Part shown: piece after piece, positions 20,666-32,188 of the stretch | Numbering within the stretch: position 1 is the first letter of the stretch | Layout: the number at the start of each line of letters is the position of its first letter | Assembly (NCBI GenBank): GCA_025618425.1 | Contig: CM046835.1 | Span: 21,348,393-21,412,392 of the forward strand | DNA length: 64,000 nucleotides | Reading direction: 5' to 3' | Source: Heliocidaris tuberculata | Lineage: Eukaryota > Echinodermata > Echinoidea > Camarodonta > Echinometridae | Notes under the pieces: model-generated | Databases searched by the model: none | Seen by the model: the letters and a program-made list of their open reading frames with translations, nothing else | What the model was told of the DNA's origin: nothing | Position numbers and translations under genes: made by a program

Positions 20666-20935
20666 GGCATGACGGTAGGGGTTTTCCACACACAGTTAAT
20701 AACAATGCATAAACTTCCTTTTCAAGTGTACAAAGATTTTTGAATACCTCCAAAATTTCTGCCATGGCTTTTGAATTTATGCAAAAGGCATGACGGTAGG
20801 GGTTTTCCACACACAGTTAATAACAATGCATAAACTTCCTTTTCAAGTGTACAAAGATTTTTGAATACCTCCAAAATTTCTGCCATGGCTTTTGAATTTA
20901 TGCAAAAGGCATGACGGTAGGGGTTTTCCACACAC
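20666..20935 (+). repeat. 121-bp direct repeats, copy 1
   Basis: Starts at GGCATGACGGTAGGGG recur at 20666, 20787 and 20908 (period 121): two full copies and part of a third. The same segment occurs once upstream (about 20225-20345) in a longer context, so these arose by internal duplication. 121 is not a multiple of 3, so no reading frame is carried through. Confidence 0.88.
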
Positions 20936-21031
20936 ATTTGTTGAATGTACTAATCTCTTGCCAAAATGACTTTCAGACAAAGTTGAGAAAACAAAATGCA
21001 AGAGCATTCTGATCTTTTCAGTCTTTGTCGT

Positions 21032-21407
21032 CAGTGGCGGATTTAGGGGGGGGGGCAATCCCGGCCCGTGCCCCCCCCCCCTTTGAAAGAAAACAATGCA
21101 TTGTGCCCCCTTATTTTCGATTGTGCCCCCACTTTTTTTTTTTTTTTTTTTTGCTTGTCAGAGAATGATGGAGGGAAACTGGACCCCATACATGTACACC
21201 CCCCCCCCCCCCCCGTTGAGCGACTTTTGGAGGGCTGGCGATTTTTTTTCTTTTTTTTTTGGTTCCCCCCCCCCCCCCCCCGGGCTAGCAAGACCAAAAA
21301 AATATGGATCTCCCTCCAAGCAGTTTCCCAAAGTTGACAATCCTGCATTAGTGGGCCCCCCTCCCCCCCCCCCCCCGCCCTTATACAAAATCCTGGATCC
21401 GCCCCTG
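21032..21407 (+). mobile_element. hAT-like non-autonomous element, copy 1
   Basis: 376 bp with imperfect terminal inverted repeats CAGTGGCGGATTTAGG and (rc of right end) CAGGGGCGGATCCAGG. It is flanked by TTTGTCGT (21024-21031) and TTTGTCCT (21408-21415), an 8-bp target duplication with one mismatch. The related site near 20449-20470, GTCTTTGTTTGTCCTGATCT, is an empty version. The interior is mostly C- and T-homopolymers with no transposase. CAG...CTG ends plus 8-bp duplication point to the hAT superfamily. Confidence 0.8.
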
Positions 21408-22621
21408 TTTGTCCTGATCTATTATTTCCAGCTTAGAGGTACTCAGAAACGGAATAGGAGAAAAACAAACTTTCAGAATGCTCCTTGTAAAGATGAGAGG
21501 GAAAGGCCTATCAAAGTTCAGACATGTATTGAGGATGTTGAGGTCCATCAGCCACCCAGATCCCAGAATGAGTTTCGCGAATATTAAGAAAATTTCATGA
21601 TCTGTTACATTTTGTTTTGGTATAATGTCCTTGCAATTAATAGCCTGTTTAAGTATCTTATGACCTTGCAGTTTCTTACTAATTGTACCATGATATACCT
21701 GTTAACTCTGTTAACCTGTTAACTATGAAATATTGTCAAATGAATACAAAAATTATGACGTCATTTTAAAAAATCTAAATTTTTTTTTTTTAGTTGATAT
21801 GCAAAAATAATGACGTTCTGACGTATCGATGTGCCAAAATTATGCATAGATTCAAATGTACAACTTACAGACTTCCAGAACATTTAAAAAAGGTAGTAAA
21901 AAACATCAAAATAATATTTAATGACCCTTATGTAAAATGTAATTTAGGGTTAAATTAGAGAGAGAAAGAGAGAGAGAGAGAGAACATCAGTTGCGTGTAT
22001 CATTATGGAAATATCATCTTTTTAGAAAATGATAAATTTCTCTTATGAAAAAAAGGGCACTTATTGTGAAATATGACAAACAAGTGGAGATAATTTATGA
22101 TTGTGACAGGCACAATGAGACATCAGTGAGACATATCTTTTTGTATGATGCTTTCTTATACATGTAGATTTCCTTTCTTGAAGGATACTAACATTTAGGC
22201 CTACTGTTATCATGACTATGTACAGTGTTTCTAAATATGGTTATTTTCTAATGATAAAAGAAGAAGCTTGACAATGATTTTTGAAAGGATAATTTGCCCA
22301 CGCATCGGAGAGGTCCCTGGAATGCTCACAACAACTTTGAAAGCCAGTTAATAACAATGCATAAACTTCCTTTTCAAGTGTACAAAGATTTTTGAATACC
22401 TCCAAAATTTCTGCCATGGCTTTTGAATTTATGCAAAAGGCGTGACGGTAGGGGTTTTCCACACACATTCGTTGAATGTACTAATCTCTTGCCAAAATGA
22501 CTTTGAGACAAAGTTGAGGAAACAAAATGCAAAGGTATTTTGATCTTTTCGGTCTTTGTTTGTCCTGATCTATTATTTCCAGCTTAGAGGTACTCAGAAA
22601 CGGAATAGGAGATTAGGGGTT

Positions 22622-22661
<40 letters not shown>

Positions 22662-22778
22662 ATCAGTTGCATGTATCATTATGGAAATATCATCTTTTTA
22701 GAAAATAATAAATTCTCTTATGAAAAAAAGGGGCACTTATTGTGAAATATGACAAACAAGTGGCATGACGGCATGAAA

Positions 22779-23049
22779 AGGCATGACGGTAGGGGTTTTC
22801 CACACACAGTTAATAACAATGCATAAACTTCCTTTTCAAGTGTACAAAGATTTTTGAATACCTCCAAAATTTCTGCCATGGCTTTTGAATTTATGCAAAA
22901 GGCATGACGGTAGGGGTTTTCCACACACAGTTAATAACAATGCATAAACTTCCTTTTCAAGTGTACAAAGATTTTTGAATACCTCCAAAATTTCTGCCAT
23001 GGCTTTTGAATTTATGCAAAAGGCATGACGGTAGGGGTTTTCCACACAC
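22779..23049 (+). repeat. 121-bp direct repeats, copy 2
   Basis: Same arrangement as at 20666-20935, carried along by the 2114-bp duplication. It shows the internal expansion predates that duplication. Confidence 0.85.
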
Positions 23050-23145
23050 ATTTGTTGAATGTACTAATCTCTTGCCAAAATGACTTTCAGACAAAGTTGA
23101 GAAAACAAAATGCAAGAGCATTCTGATCTTTTCAGTCTTTGTCGT

Positions 23146-23532
23146 CAGTGGCGGATTTAGGGGGGGGGCAATCCCGGCCCGTGCCCCCCCCCCTTTGAAA
23201 GAAAACAATGCATTGTGCCCCCTTATTTTCGATTGTGCCCCCACTTTTTTTTTTTTTTTTTTTTTTTTGCTTGTCAGAGAATGATGGAGGGAAACTGGAC
23301 CCCATACATGTACACAGTACACCCCCCCCCCCCCCCCCCCGTTGAGCGACTTTTGGAGGGCTGGCGATTTTTTTTCTTTTTTTTTTGGTTCCCCCCCCCC
23401 CCCCCGGGCTAGCAAGACCAAAAAAATATGGATCTCCCTCAAGCAGTTTCCCAAAGTTGACAATCCTGCATTAGTGGGCCCCCCTCCCCCCCCCCCCCCC
23501 CGCCCTTATACAAAATCCTGGATCCGCCCCTG
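23146..23532 (+). mobile_element. hAT-like non-autonomous element, copy 2
   Basis: 387 bp. The ends and the TTTGTCGT / TTTGTCCT flanks are the same as in copy 1, so this copy was made by the segmental duplication and not by transposition. Length differs only in C/T runs and an added ACAGTACACC near the left C-run. Confidence 0.8.
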
Positions 23533-23831
23533 TTTGTCCTGATCTATTATTTCCAGCTTAGAGGTACTCAGAAACGGAATAGGAGAAAAACAAACTTTCA
23601 GAATGCTCCTTGTAAAGATGAGAGGGAAAGGCCTATCAAAGTTCAGACATGTATTGAGGATGTTGAGGTCCATCAGCCACCCAGATCCCAGAATGAGTTT
23701 CGCGAATATTAAGAAAATTTCATGATCTGTTACATTTTGTTTTGGTATAATGTCCTTGCAATTAATAGCCTGTTTAAGTATCTTATGACCTTGCAGTTTC
23801 TTACTAATTGTACCATGATATACCTGTTAAC

Positions 23832-25139
23832 TATTGCCTGAAGAAAATGGAGAGCCTCTAGTCGCTTACAGAATGGTGGAGGGGGGGGGGGGTTCATCTT
23901 TTAAAAAAAATGATAATCTCTACATGTGATTAAATGACAAGAAAGGGCACGTAATAGGTGCAATTCTGGAAACAAGTGAAGTTAAATTATCACTGTAAAA
24001 TGCCCATTGACATATTTTTTTGTTAGATAGATTTAAAGATATCTATTTTTTGAAGGATACTAACATGTAGGCCTACTGGTATCACATTATCAACAGTATA
24101 TATCAAAACTTTGTTATTTTTCTCATGATAAAAGAAGAAGCTTGACAATGATTTTTGAAAGGATAATTTGCCCACGCATCGGAGAGGTCCCTGGACCGCT
24201 CACAACAACTTTGAAAGCCAGTTAATAACAATGCATAAACTTCCTTTTCAAGTGTACAAAGATTTTTGCATACCTCCAAAATTTCTGCCATGGCTTTTGA
24301 ATTTATGCAAAAGGCATGACGGTAGGGGTTTTCTACACACATTCGTTGAATGTACTAATCTCTTGCCAAAATGACTTTGAGACAAAGTTGAGGAAACAAA
24401 ATGCAAAAGTATTTTGATCTTTTCAGTCGTTGTTTTTCAAGAGTATATATCAAAACTTTGTCATTTTTCTCATGATAAAAGAAGAGGTTCTACAATGAAT
24501 TTTGAAAGGATAAATTCCCCATGCACTTGAAAAGGGCCCTGGACTGATCACGGCTTGTCAACAACTTTGAATAGGAGTTAATAACAATGCATCCTTTTTA
24601 AGTTTACAAAGATTTATGAATGCCTTAGAAATTTTTTCCACGGCTTTTTAATTTATTCAAAAGCCATGACGATTGGGAACTGGGTTTTTTCCACTCACAA
24701 TGGTTGAATGTACTAATATCCTGCGAAAAAATGACTTTGAAACAAAGTTGAGGAAACAGAATATGATCAAAAGTACTTTGATCTTTTCATTCGTTGTTTG
24801 TCAAGATATACTATCTCCAACTTTGAGGGTACTCTGAAAAAAAGGAGAACTTTCAGAATTCTGCATGTAAAGATTGGAAAGACTGGCCGATCCAAGTTCA
24901 GACATGTATTGACAATGATTGAGGACGTTGAGGTTCATCAACTACCCAGATCTGAGAATGAGTTTTACAAATATGAAGGAAATTTCACTATCTGTTACAT
25001 TTTGTTTGGTATATTGTGTCTGGCAATAGACTGTTAAAATTGTTCCATAATGATATCTGTTAACTATTGCCTGAAGAAAATGGAAAGCCTCTAGTCGCTT
25101 ACAAAATTTGGGGAGGGGGGGGGGGCAGTAAAAATTAAC
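23832..25139 (+). repeat. Older diverged relatives of the duplicated segment
   Basis: Contains two further, increasingly diverged copies of the ATGATAAAAGAAGA stretch (about 24125 and 24473; compare 20138 and 22252), each followed by TTTTGAAAGGATAA and CCAAAATTTCTGCCATGG-like sequence. G-runs lie at about 23880-23891 and 25114-25125. There is no coding gene. Array sequence resumes near 25170 (CTTGATGACCTTGAAAAAG). Confidence 0.7.
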
Positions 25140-25332
25140 ATTTTTACTCAAAATTACGTAATACCTGGAAATGCCTTGATGACCTTGAAAAAGATGCGGG
25201 AACTTGATCTCGTAGGGGCTGATGACTGACGAAAACTTGAAGAAATTGGACTGAGCCAATTTTGAGATATCATCTACACAAAAGGTGGGCAGAAAAAGGA
25301 AAGCTCGTTTTGAAAAAACTAAAATTAATCTA

Positions 25333-27674
25333 TAATACCTATAACGTGTGTGTCTATGGCAAAATGGGCAATTTGAACTTTAAAAGCCATTTTCACCCTG
25401 AAAACGACCGTTAAAACGTTTGAGCTAGACGAACCTTTTTTGTGTAGAATTTTCTGCTCTATCATATGAATCAAGTCCCAAGTCTCTAGCACCCCGCAAA
25501 CTGAAGTTAGGGCTCATTTTCAGGGTGCGAAAGGGCATTTTTCACCCCAAAATCACTAAATGAAGCCTGGATGACGTCATAATGACGTCATGAACCTCAA
25601 ATTTTCACCGTCAACACTTCTTATCAGTCCTCATTACTGTGTCGAATTTGAAAAAGATTCATGGTTTCGTTTTTGAGTTATTGCCCCCGTAAAAAGAGGG
25701 GGGGGTCAAAAAAGGAAAAAATGAATCATAAAAAAAAAACGAATTGAGCTCTGAATCTGATTTTTGGTGTGCATGATATTTGGTCGAAATGTGATGGACG
25801 AGGCAAAATTCAGAAAGATTTACGTCCTCTTTTGGGAGTTATTGGGGGTGTCATCTTTCATATTTGCAGGGGCACTGACGAGCGAACGTGTGGGCACGCG
25901 CGCGTCTAAATCTCTGGGATTGACCGGATTGATATCAGCTTCAATCATGCCAAATATGAATGAGAAATGACATTTCGTTATGAACATATGACCATAAGTT
26001 GATTTTCACAAAATGGCGCCTGCATGACGTCACAATAACCTGATGACCTTGAAAAAGATGTGGGAACTTGACCTTATTAGGACTGATGACTGACGAAAAT
26101 ATGAAGAAAATTGACTGAGCCGATTTGGAGAAATCGGGATAACGAACTGGACGATTTGATATTGGAGGACATGTGGGAGATTATCCCCTTAGCTTTAATA
26201 CACGACAGGGAATGAGATTGTACACAAACTACTGCACACTACTTTCCAATAGACATAACACGCAAAATTAGGCAGTTTATTACATTGTTTGTGATGGTTT
26301 ATGTTATAATAGACGAAGAAGATGGTAAAATGAAAGGCCCCCCCCCCCCCAAAAAAAAAAAAAAAAAAAAAAAAAGTGAAAAAAAAAAAAAAAAAAAAAA
26401 TGGTCCCACCGGGAATCGATCCGGGGGTCGCCGGAATGGAAGGCAAGCGCTTTACCAATGGACCAAAATATTTCCAATAGAGATAACACGTAAACGAAAT
26501 ACGGGATTCTGAAATCACATTTTGTAGTGAAAAAATGGGCATGATCCCGACATCTGATCAAATATTGGAGAGCACATTTGTGAAAGCTTATTGTCTCAGC
26601 TATAACATACTCAAATTTGGGAGAAAATCGAGCAGAAATAACAGAGATACTGCTCAAAGAAGACGGGAATGTAGAATCAAGATTTGAGAAAAAGTCATGT
26701 CCCATAGAGAATACACGCAAAATGAGAAAAATTGACATACCTCCTTTAATCGCAAAAATATGCCATGATGCCTTTGTCAAAATGAAAAATCATGGAACTG
26801 ATCTTGTAGAGAATTGTCTCAGCTACAACATATCCAAATTTGGGGAAAAATGACCAATATTAAAGGAGTTATAGTCAAATTTGCATAAATTTGATGACGT
26901 CATTTTTGAAAAAATGAAATTTTGAGTTTAGACGCCATTTTAATGACTTTGCAATATAATTGAGGCTCAAATTACCCATGAAATTATATCTATGATTCCT
27001 CCTCTACCCAAATATGAAAAAAAATTAGGGGGTCAACGGACTATTTAAAGGGTTAGAGTTATTTTTGTAGAGGCATGTTTTTACGACTTTTTACACTATT
27101 TTGCCCATTGACGCGCGCGCAGATTTTAAAGTTTGACGCGCGCGTGTGGCCTTAGGGAATGTCGAGAATGCCTGTAAATGGTTGGAAATTGTCAAGAATA
27201 GTGTCAGGAACACAAACCATGCGAAAAAACGGCGTTTTTACACTCTGTACGCGCTGCGCACGTGCATAACGCGCGCACGGACGGGCACGGACGGAAATTT
27301 TTGAAATGCTTGAAATGACCTGAAACCTGATCCTTGGATGATTTTGAGTAGTTTTAAATTTTGACGCACGCGTACGCGCGCGTCATGACCTCTGGATGAC
27401 TTTTGACGACAGGACCTGATGACCCATGACCTGAAGTTAATGTCATGTAAATATGGACAATTTTTGATGATTGGTTATGAAGATATGATTGATAATGTGA
27501 TTTGACAAAATGGCGCCTGGATGACGTCACGATGACCTGTTGACCTTGATATGTAAACGGGAATATGTCCTCATGGGATGACATCACTGACGAAAATTTG
27601 ACGAAAATTGATAAAGTACTATTGAAGATTTCGAATGGACAAGGAATGGGGGAAATAAAAATAAACTAGAAATT
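25333..27674 (+). repeat. Array unit 8 (modules B+E, type II)
   Basis: Module B joins the preceding core tail at AATCTATAATACC without an HP-B hairpin. Module E, core 1, tRNA block, GCGCGC block and core 2 follow. A C-run precedes the A-run next to the tRNA-like sequence (from about 26338). The acgtactctcgttt segment is missing near 27325. Confidence 0.85.
26401..26465 (-). pseudogene. tRNA-Gly-like sequence, copy 5 (type II)
   Basis: Loop CTTCCAT (anticodon TCC if read as tRNA); the D-side reads AAAGCGC instead of AAAGCAC. On the minus strand it is followed by a T-run, TCAC, a second T-run and a G-run. Confidence 0.6.
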
Positions 27675-29750
27675 TAATTCGTCACTGAAGACGAATTAGG
27701 TGGTCTGTCTGTCCCAGTGGCAAATTGCTTTGTCAGATGTGATAATATTTCTGCAAGATAATAATCATGATAATGTTGACGAAAATGATGATAAGATGGT
27801 CATATAAGTGATAATAATGACGATAATGATATATTGATAATGATGATAACCACGATAAGCAAAGTCGCCCATTCAGGTTCACTTTTAGGGGTGATTTTTT
27901 GAAAAGTGCTTGAAATGACATAAAACGAGTGCAAAATGAATTTGGGAGGATTTGAATCATTTCTTAATTTTGCGCACGCACGGACGCGCGGACGTACGCG
28001 TACACGCGCGTTTAACGAAATGACCTTGACTGGAATGACAGTGACCTTAACCATGCCAAATATGAAAGAGAAATGACATTTCGTTATGAACATATGACCA
28101 TAAGTTGATTTTCACAAAATGGCGCCTGGATGACGTCACAATAACCTGATGACCTTGAAAAAGATGTGGGAACTTGACCTTATTAGGACTGATGACTGAC
28201 GAAAATATGAAGAAAATTGACTGAGCCGATTTGGAGAAATCGGGATAACGAACTGGACGATTTGATATTGCAGGACATGTGGAAGATTATCCCCTTAGCT
28301 TTAATACACGACAGGGAATGAGATTCTACACAAACTACTGCACACTACTTTCAATAGACATAACACGCAAAATTAGGCAGTTTTTTACATTGTTTGTGAT
28401 GGTATATGTTATAATAGTCGAAGAAGATGGTAGAATGAAAGGCAAAAAAAAAAAAAAAAAAAAAAAGGACCCACCGGGAGTCGAACCTGGGTCGCCGGAA
28501 TGGGAGGCAAGTGCTTTACCAATGGACCAAAATATTTCCAATAGACATAACACGTAGACGAAAAACGGGATTCTCAAATGACATTTTGTAGTTACAAAAA
28601 GGGCATGATCCGGACATCTGATCAAAAATTGGAGGGCACACTTGTAAAAGTTTATAGTCTCAGCTATAACATACTCAAATTTGGGAGAAAATCGAGCAGA
28701 AATAACAGAGATACTGCTCAAAGAAGACGGGAATGTAGAATCAAGATTTGAGAAAAAGTCATGTCCCATAGAGAATTCACGCAAAATGAGAAAAATTGAC
28801 ATACCTCCTTTAATCGCAAAAATACGCCATGATGCCTTTGTCAAAATGAAAAATCATGGTGATTGAGCTTGTAGAGAATTGTCTCAGCTACATCATATCC
28901 AAATTTGGGCGAAAAATGACCAATATTAAAGGAGTTATAGTCAAATTTGCATAAATTTGATGACGTCACTTTTGAAAAAATGAAATTTTGAGTTTAGACG
29001 CCATTTTGATGACTTTGCAATATAATTGAGGCTCAAATTACCCATGAAATTATATCTATGATTCCTCCTCTACCCAAATATGAAAAAAAATTGGGGGGTC
29101 AACGGACTATTTAAAGAGCTAGAGTTATTTTTGTAGAGGCATGTTTTTACGACTTTTTACACTATTTTGCCCATTGACGCGCGCGCTGATTTTAAAGTTT
29201 GACGCGCGCGTGTGGCCTTATGGAATGTCGAGAATGCCTGTAAATGGTTGGAAATTGTCAAGAATAGTGTCAGGAACACACACCATGCGAAAAAACGGCG
29301 TTTTTACACTCTGTATGCGCTGCGCACGCGCATAACGCGCGCACGGACGCGCACGGACGGAAATTTTTGAAATGCTTGAAATGACCTGAAACGTACTCTC
29401 GTTTGATCCTTGGATGATTTTGAGCAGTTTTAAATTTTGACGCACGCGTACGCGCGCGTCATGACCTCTGGATGACTTTTGACGACATGACCTGATGACC
29501 CATGACCTGAAGTTAATGTCATGTAAATATGGACAATTTTTGATGATTGGTTATGAAGATATGATTGATAATGTGATTTGACAAAATGGCGCCTGGATGA
29601 CGTCACGATGACCTGTTGACCTTGATATGTAAACGGGAACATGTCCTCATGGGATGACATCACTGACGAAAATTTGACGAAAATTGATAAAGTACTATTG
29701 AAGATTTCGAATGGACAAGGAATGGGGGAAATAAAAATAAACTAGAAATT
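27675..29750 (+). repeat. Array unit 9 (HP-A, module D, type I)
   Basis: HP-A at 27675-27709. Module D is shortened in its middle (the GATCATAATGACAATAATG stretch is reduced to ATAACCACGATAA). From 28280 on it is nearly the same as unit 1 at the left edge of the window, 28 kb away. Confidence 0.85.
28467..28529 (-). pseudogene. tRNA-Gly-like sequence, copy 6 (type I)
   Basis: B box GGTTCGACTCC, A box TGGTCCATTGG, loop CTCCCAT. The final A of the GGGTCCA end is lost, so the copy abuts the T-run at GGGTCC. Confidence 0.6.
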
Positions 29751-30911
29751 TAATTCGTCACTGAAGACGAATTAGGTGGTCTGTCTTGAACTGGTGAATT
29801 CTTATGTAAGATATGATGATTGGGCAAGATAGTGATCATGATAGGGTTGACGACAATGATAAGATGGCCATATATATGACAGTGAAATTGACCATCCGAA
29901 ATATGAAAGAGAAATGACATTTCGTTATGAACATACATGATCATACATGACAATAAGTTGATTTTCAGAAAATGGCACCTGGATAAAGTTATAATTACAT
30001 CATGACCTTGTTGTTTTCACAGCATAATTCTCCTACCAACACTCATGTCTGTGCCAACTTTCATAAAGATTCAAGATTCCGTTTTTAAGTAATCAGCCCT
30101 GCAAAAAAAAGGTGGTGTTGGGTGGTTTTCGGTTAAATAGTATGAGATTTTCCGTTTTTTCATCTGGCATTGGGTGAAAAAATGGGAGATTTTTAACGAA
30201 TCTTTGAGTTGGAAGTAAAATGGACATGCATTTCCTACAAGTTTCAACCATTGGTTTTGTTCTTGAAGGCAGGATGGACGAGAAATTAAGGAAAAGATGG
30301 ACAAGAAAACGACGTCTACACTTAAAAAAAAAAAAAAAACGAATTGAGCTCTGAATATGATTTTTTTTTAAAGTTTGACGCGCGCGTGTGGCCTTAGGGA
30401 ATGTCGAGAATGCCTGTAAATGGTTGGAAATTGTCAAGAATAGTGTCAGGAACACAAACCATGCGAAAAAACGGCGTTTTTACACTCTGTACGCGCTGCG
30501 CACGTGCATAACGCGCGCACGGACGCGCACGGACGGAAATTTTTTGAAATGCTTGAAATGACCTGAAACGTACTCTCGTTTGATCCTTGGATGATTTTGA
30601 GCAGTTTTAAATTTTTGACGCACGCGTACGCGCGCGTCAGGACTCTGGATGACTTTTGACGACATGACCTGATGACCCATGACCTGAAGTTAATGTCATG
30701 TAAATATGGACAATTTTTGATGATTTGGTTATGAAGATATGATTGATAATGTGATTTGACAAAATGGCGCCTGGATGACGTCACGATGACCTGTTGACCT
30801 TGATATGTAAACGGGAACATGTCCTCATGGGATGACATCACTGACGAAAATTTGACGAAAATTGATAAAGTACTATTGAAGATTTCGAATGGACAAGGAA
30901 TGGGGGAAATA
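29751..30911 (+). repeat. Array unit 10 (HP-A, module C, tRNA block deleted)
   Basis: HP-A at 29751-29785, module C to the A-run at about 30325, then CGAATTGAGCTCTGAATATG joined to a T-run and TTTAAAGTTTGACG at about 30361. Module E, core 1 and the tRNA block are therefore absent, and the unit goes straight to the GCGCGC block and core 2. Confidence 0.82.
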
Positions 30912-31056
30912 AAAAATAAATAAATATAGAAAGAAAATTCGGACGAATATAAAAGGTGATCTGTCGATTACGACAGACCACCTAATAAATAAATAAATAT
31001 AGAAAGAAAATTCGGACGAATATAAAAGGTGATCTGTCGATTACGACAGACCACCT
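30912..31056 (+). repeat. HP-B hairpin minisatellite, 2 copies
   Basis: Inverted repeats at 30954-30983 and 31027-31056 with loop ATTA; the palindrome is in the GGACGAAT form. Spacer ATAAATAAATATAGAAAG. Confidence 0.88.
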
Positions 31057-32042
31057 AATAATACCTATAACTTGTGTGTCTATGGCAAAATGGTAATTTG
31101 AACTTTGAAAGCCATTTTCACCCTGAAGACGACCGTTAAAACGTTTGAGCTACCCGAACCTTTTTTGTGTAGAATTTTCTGCTCTTCTTTCATGTGAATC
31201 AAGTCCCAAGTCTCTAGCACCCCGCAAACTGAAGTTAGGGCTCATTTTCAGGGTCCGAAAAGGGCATTTTTCACCCCAAAATCACTGAATGAAGCGTAGA
31301 TGACGTCATAATGATGTCATGAACCTCAAATTTTCACCGTCAACACTTCTTATCAGTCCTCATTACTGTGTCGAATTTGAAAAAGATTCATGGTTTCGTT
31401 TTTGAGTTATTGCCCCCGTAAAAAGAGGGGGGGGGGGGGTCAAAAAAGGAAAAAATGAATAATAAAAAAAAAAACGAATTGAGCTCTGAATCTGATTTTT
31501 TTTTAAAGTTTGACGCGCGCGTGTGGCCTTAGGGAATGTCGAGAATGCCTGTAAATGGTTGGAAATTGTCAAGAATAGTGTCAGGAACACAAACCATGCG
31601 AAAAAACGGCGTTTTTACACTCTGTACGCGCTGCGCACGTGCATAACGCGCGCACGGACGCGCACGGACGGAAATTTTTGAAATGCTTGAAATGACCTGA
31701 AACGTACTCTCGTTTGATCCTTGGATGATTTTGAGCAGTTTTAAATTTTTGACGCACGCGTACGCGCGCGTCAGGACCTCTGGATGACTTTTGACGACAT
31801 GACCTGATGACCCATGACCTGAAGTTAATGTCATGTAAATATGGACAATTTTTGATGATTGGTTATGAAGATATGATTGATAATGTGATTTGACAAAATG
31901 GCGCCTGGATGACGTCACGATGACCTGTTGACCTTGATATGTAAACGGGACATGTCCTCATGGGATGACATCACTGACGAAAATTTGACGAAAATTGATA
32001 AAGTACTATTGAAGATTTCGAATGGACAAGGAATGGGGGAAA
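31057..32042 (+). repeat. Array unit 11 (short, module B, tRNA block deleted)
   Basis: Module B to TCTGATTTTT, then directly TTTAAAGTTTGACG (junction about 31495-31505), GCGCGC block and core 2. It is about 1.13 kb including its hairpins. A G-run of about 13 lies near 31427. Confidence 0.85.
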
Positions 32043-32188
32043 TAAAAATAAATAAATATAGAAAGAAAATTCGGACGAATATAAAAGGTGATCTGTCGAT
32101 TACGACAGACCACCTAATAAATAAATAAATATAGAAAGAAAATTCGGACGAATATAAAAGGTGATCTGTCGATTACGACAGACCACCT
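32043..32188 (+). repeat. HP-B hairpin minisatellite, 2 copies
   Basis: Two inverted repeats of the ATTA-loop form with GGACGAAT palindromes, a duplicate of the locus at 30912-31056. Confidence 0.88.

Larger units (their letters stand above)
19613..21726 (+). repeat. 2114-bp tandem duplication, copy 1
   Basis: GAAATATTGTCAAATG starts this copy and recurs at 21727 (period 2114). It carries two GA-runs (about 19852 and 20514), the 121-bp repeats and a hAT-like element. At the 3' junction GTTAACT recurs three times (21701-21724), a likely exchange point. Differences from copy 2 are few and mostly in homopolymer length, so the duplication is recent. Confidence 0.9.
21727..23831 (+). repeat. 2114-bp tandem duplication, copy 2
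   Basis: Second copy, ending at ACCTGTTAACT, after which the sequence (ATTGCCTGAAGAAAATGG) differs from the copy 1 junction and continues the older flank. It holds its own GA-runs, 121-bp repeats and hAT-like element. Confidence 0.9.

Noticed and set aside
21043..21587. Proline-, glycine- and phenylalanine-rich frames over the hAT-like elements
   Set aside because: Pure translation of C-, G- and T-homopolymers.
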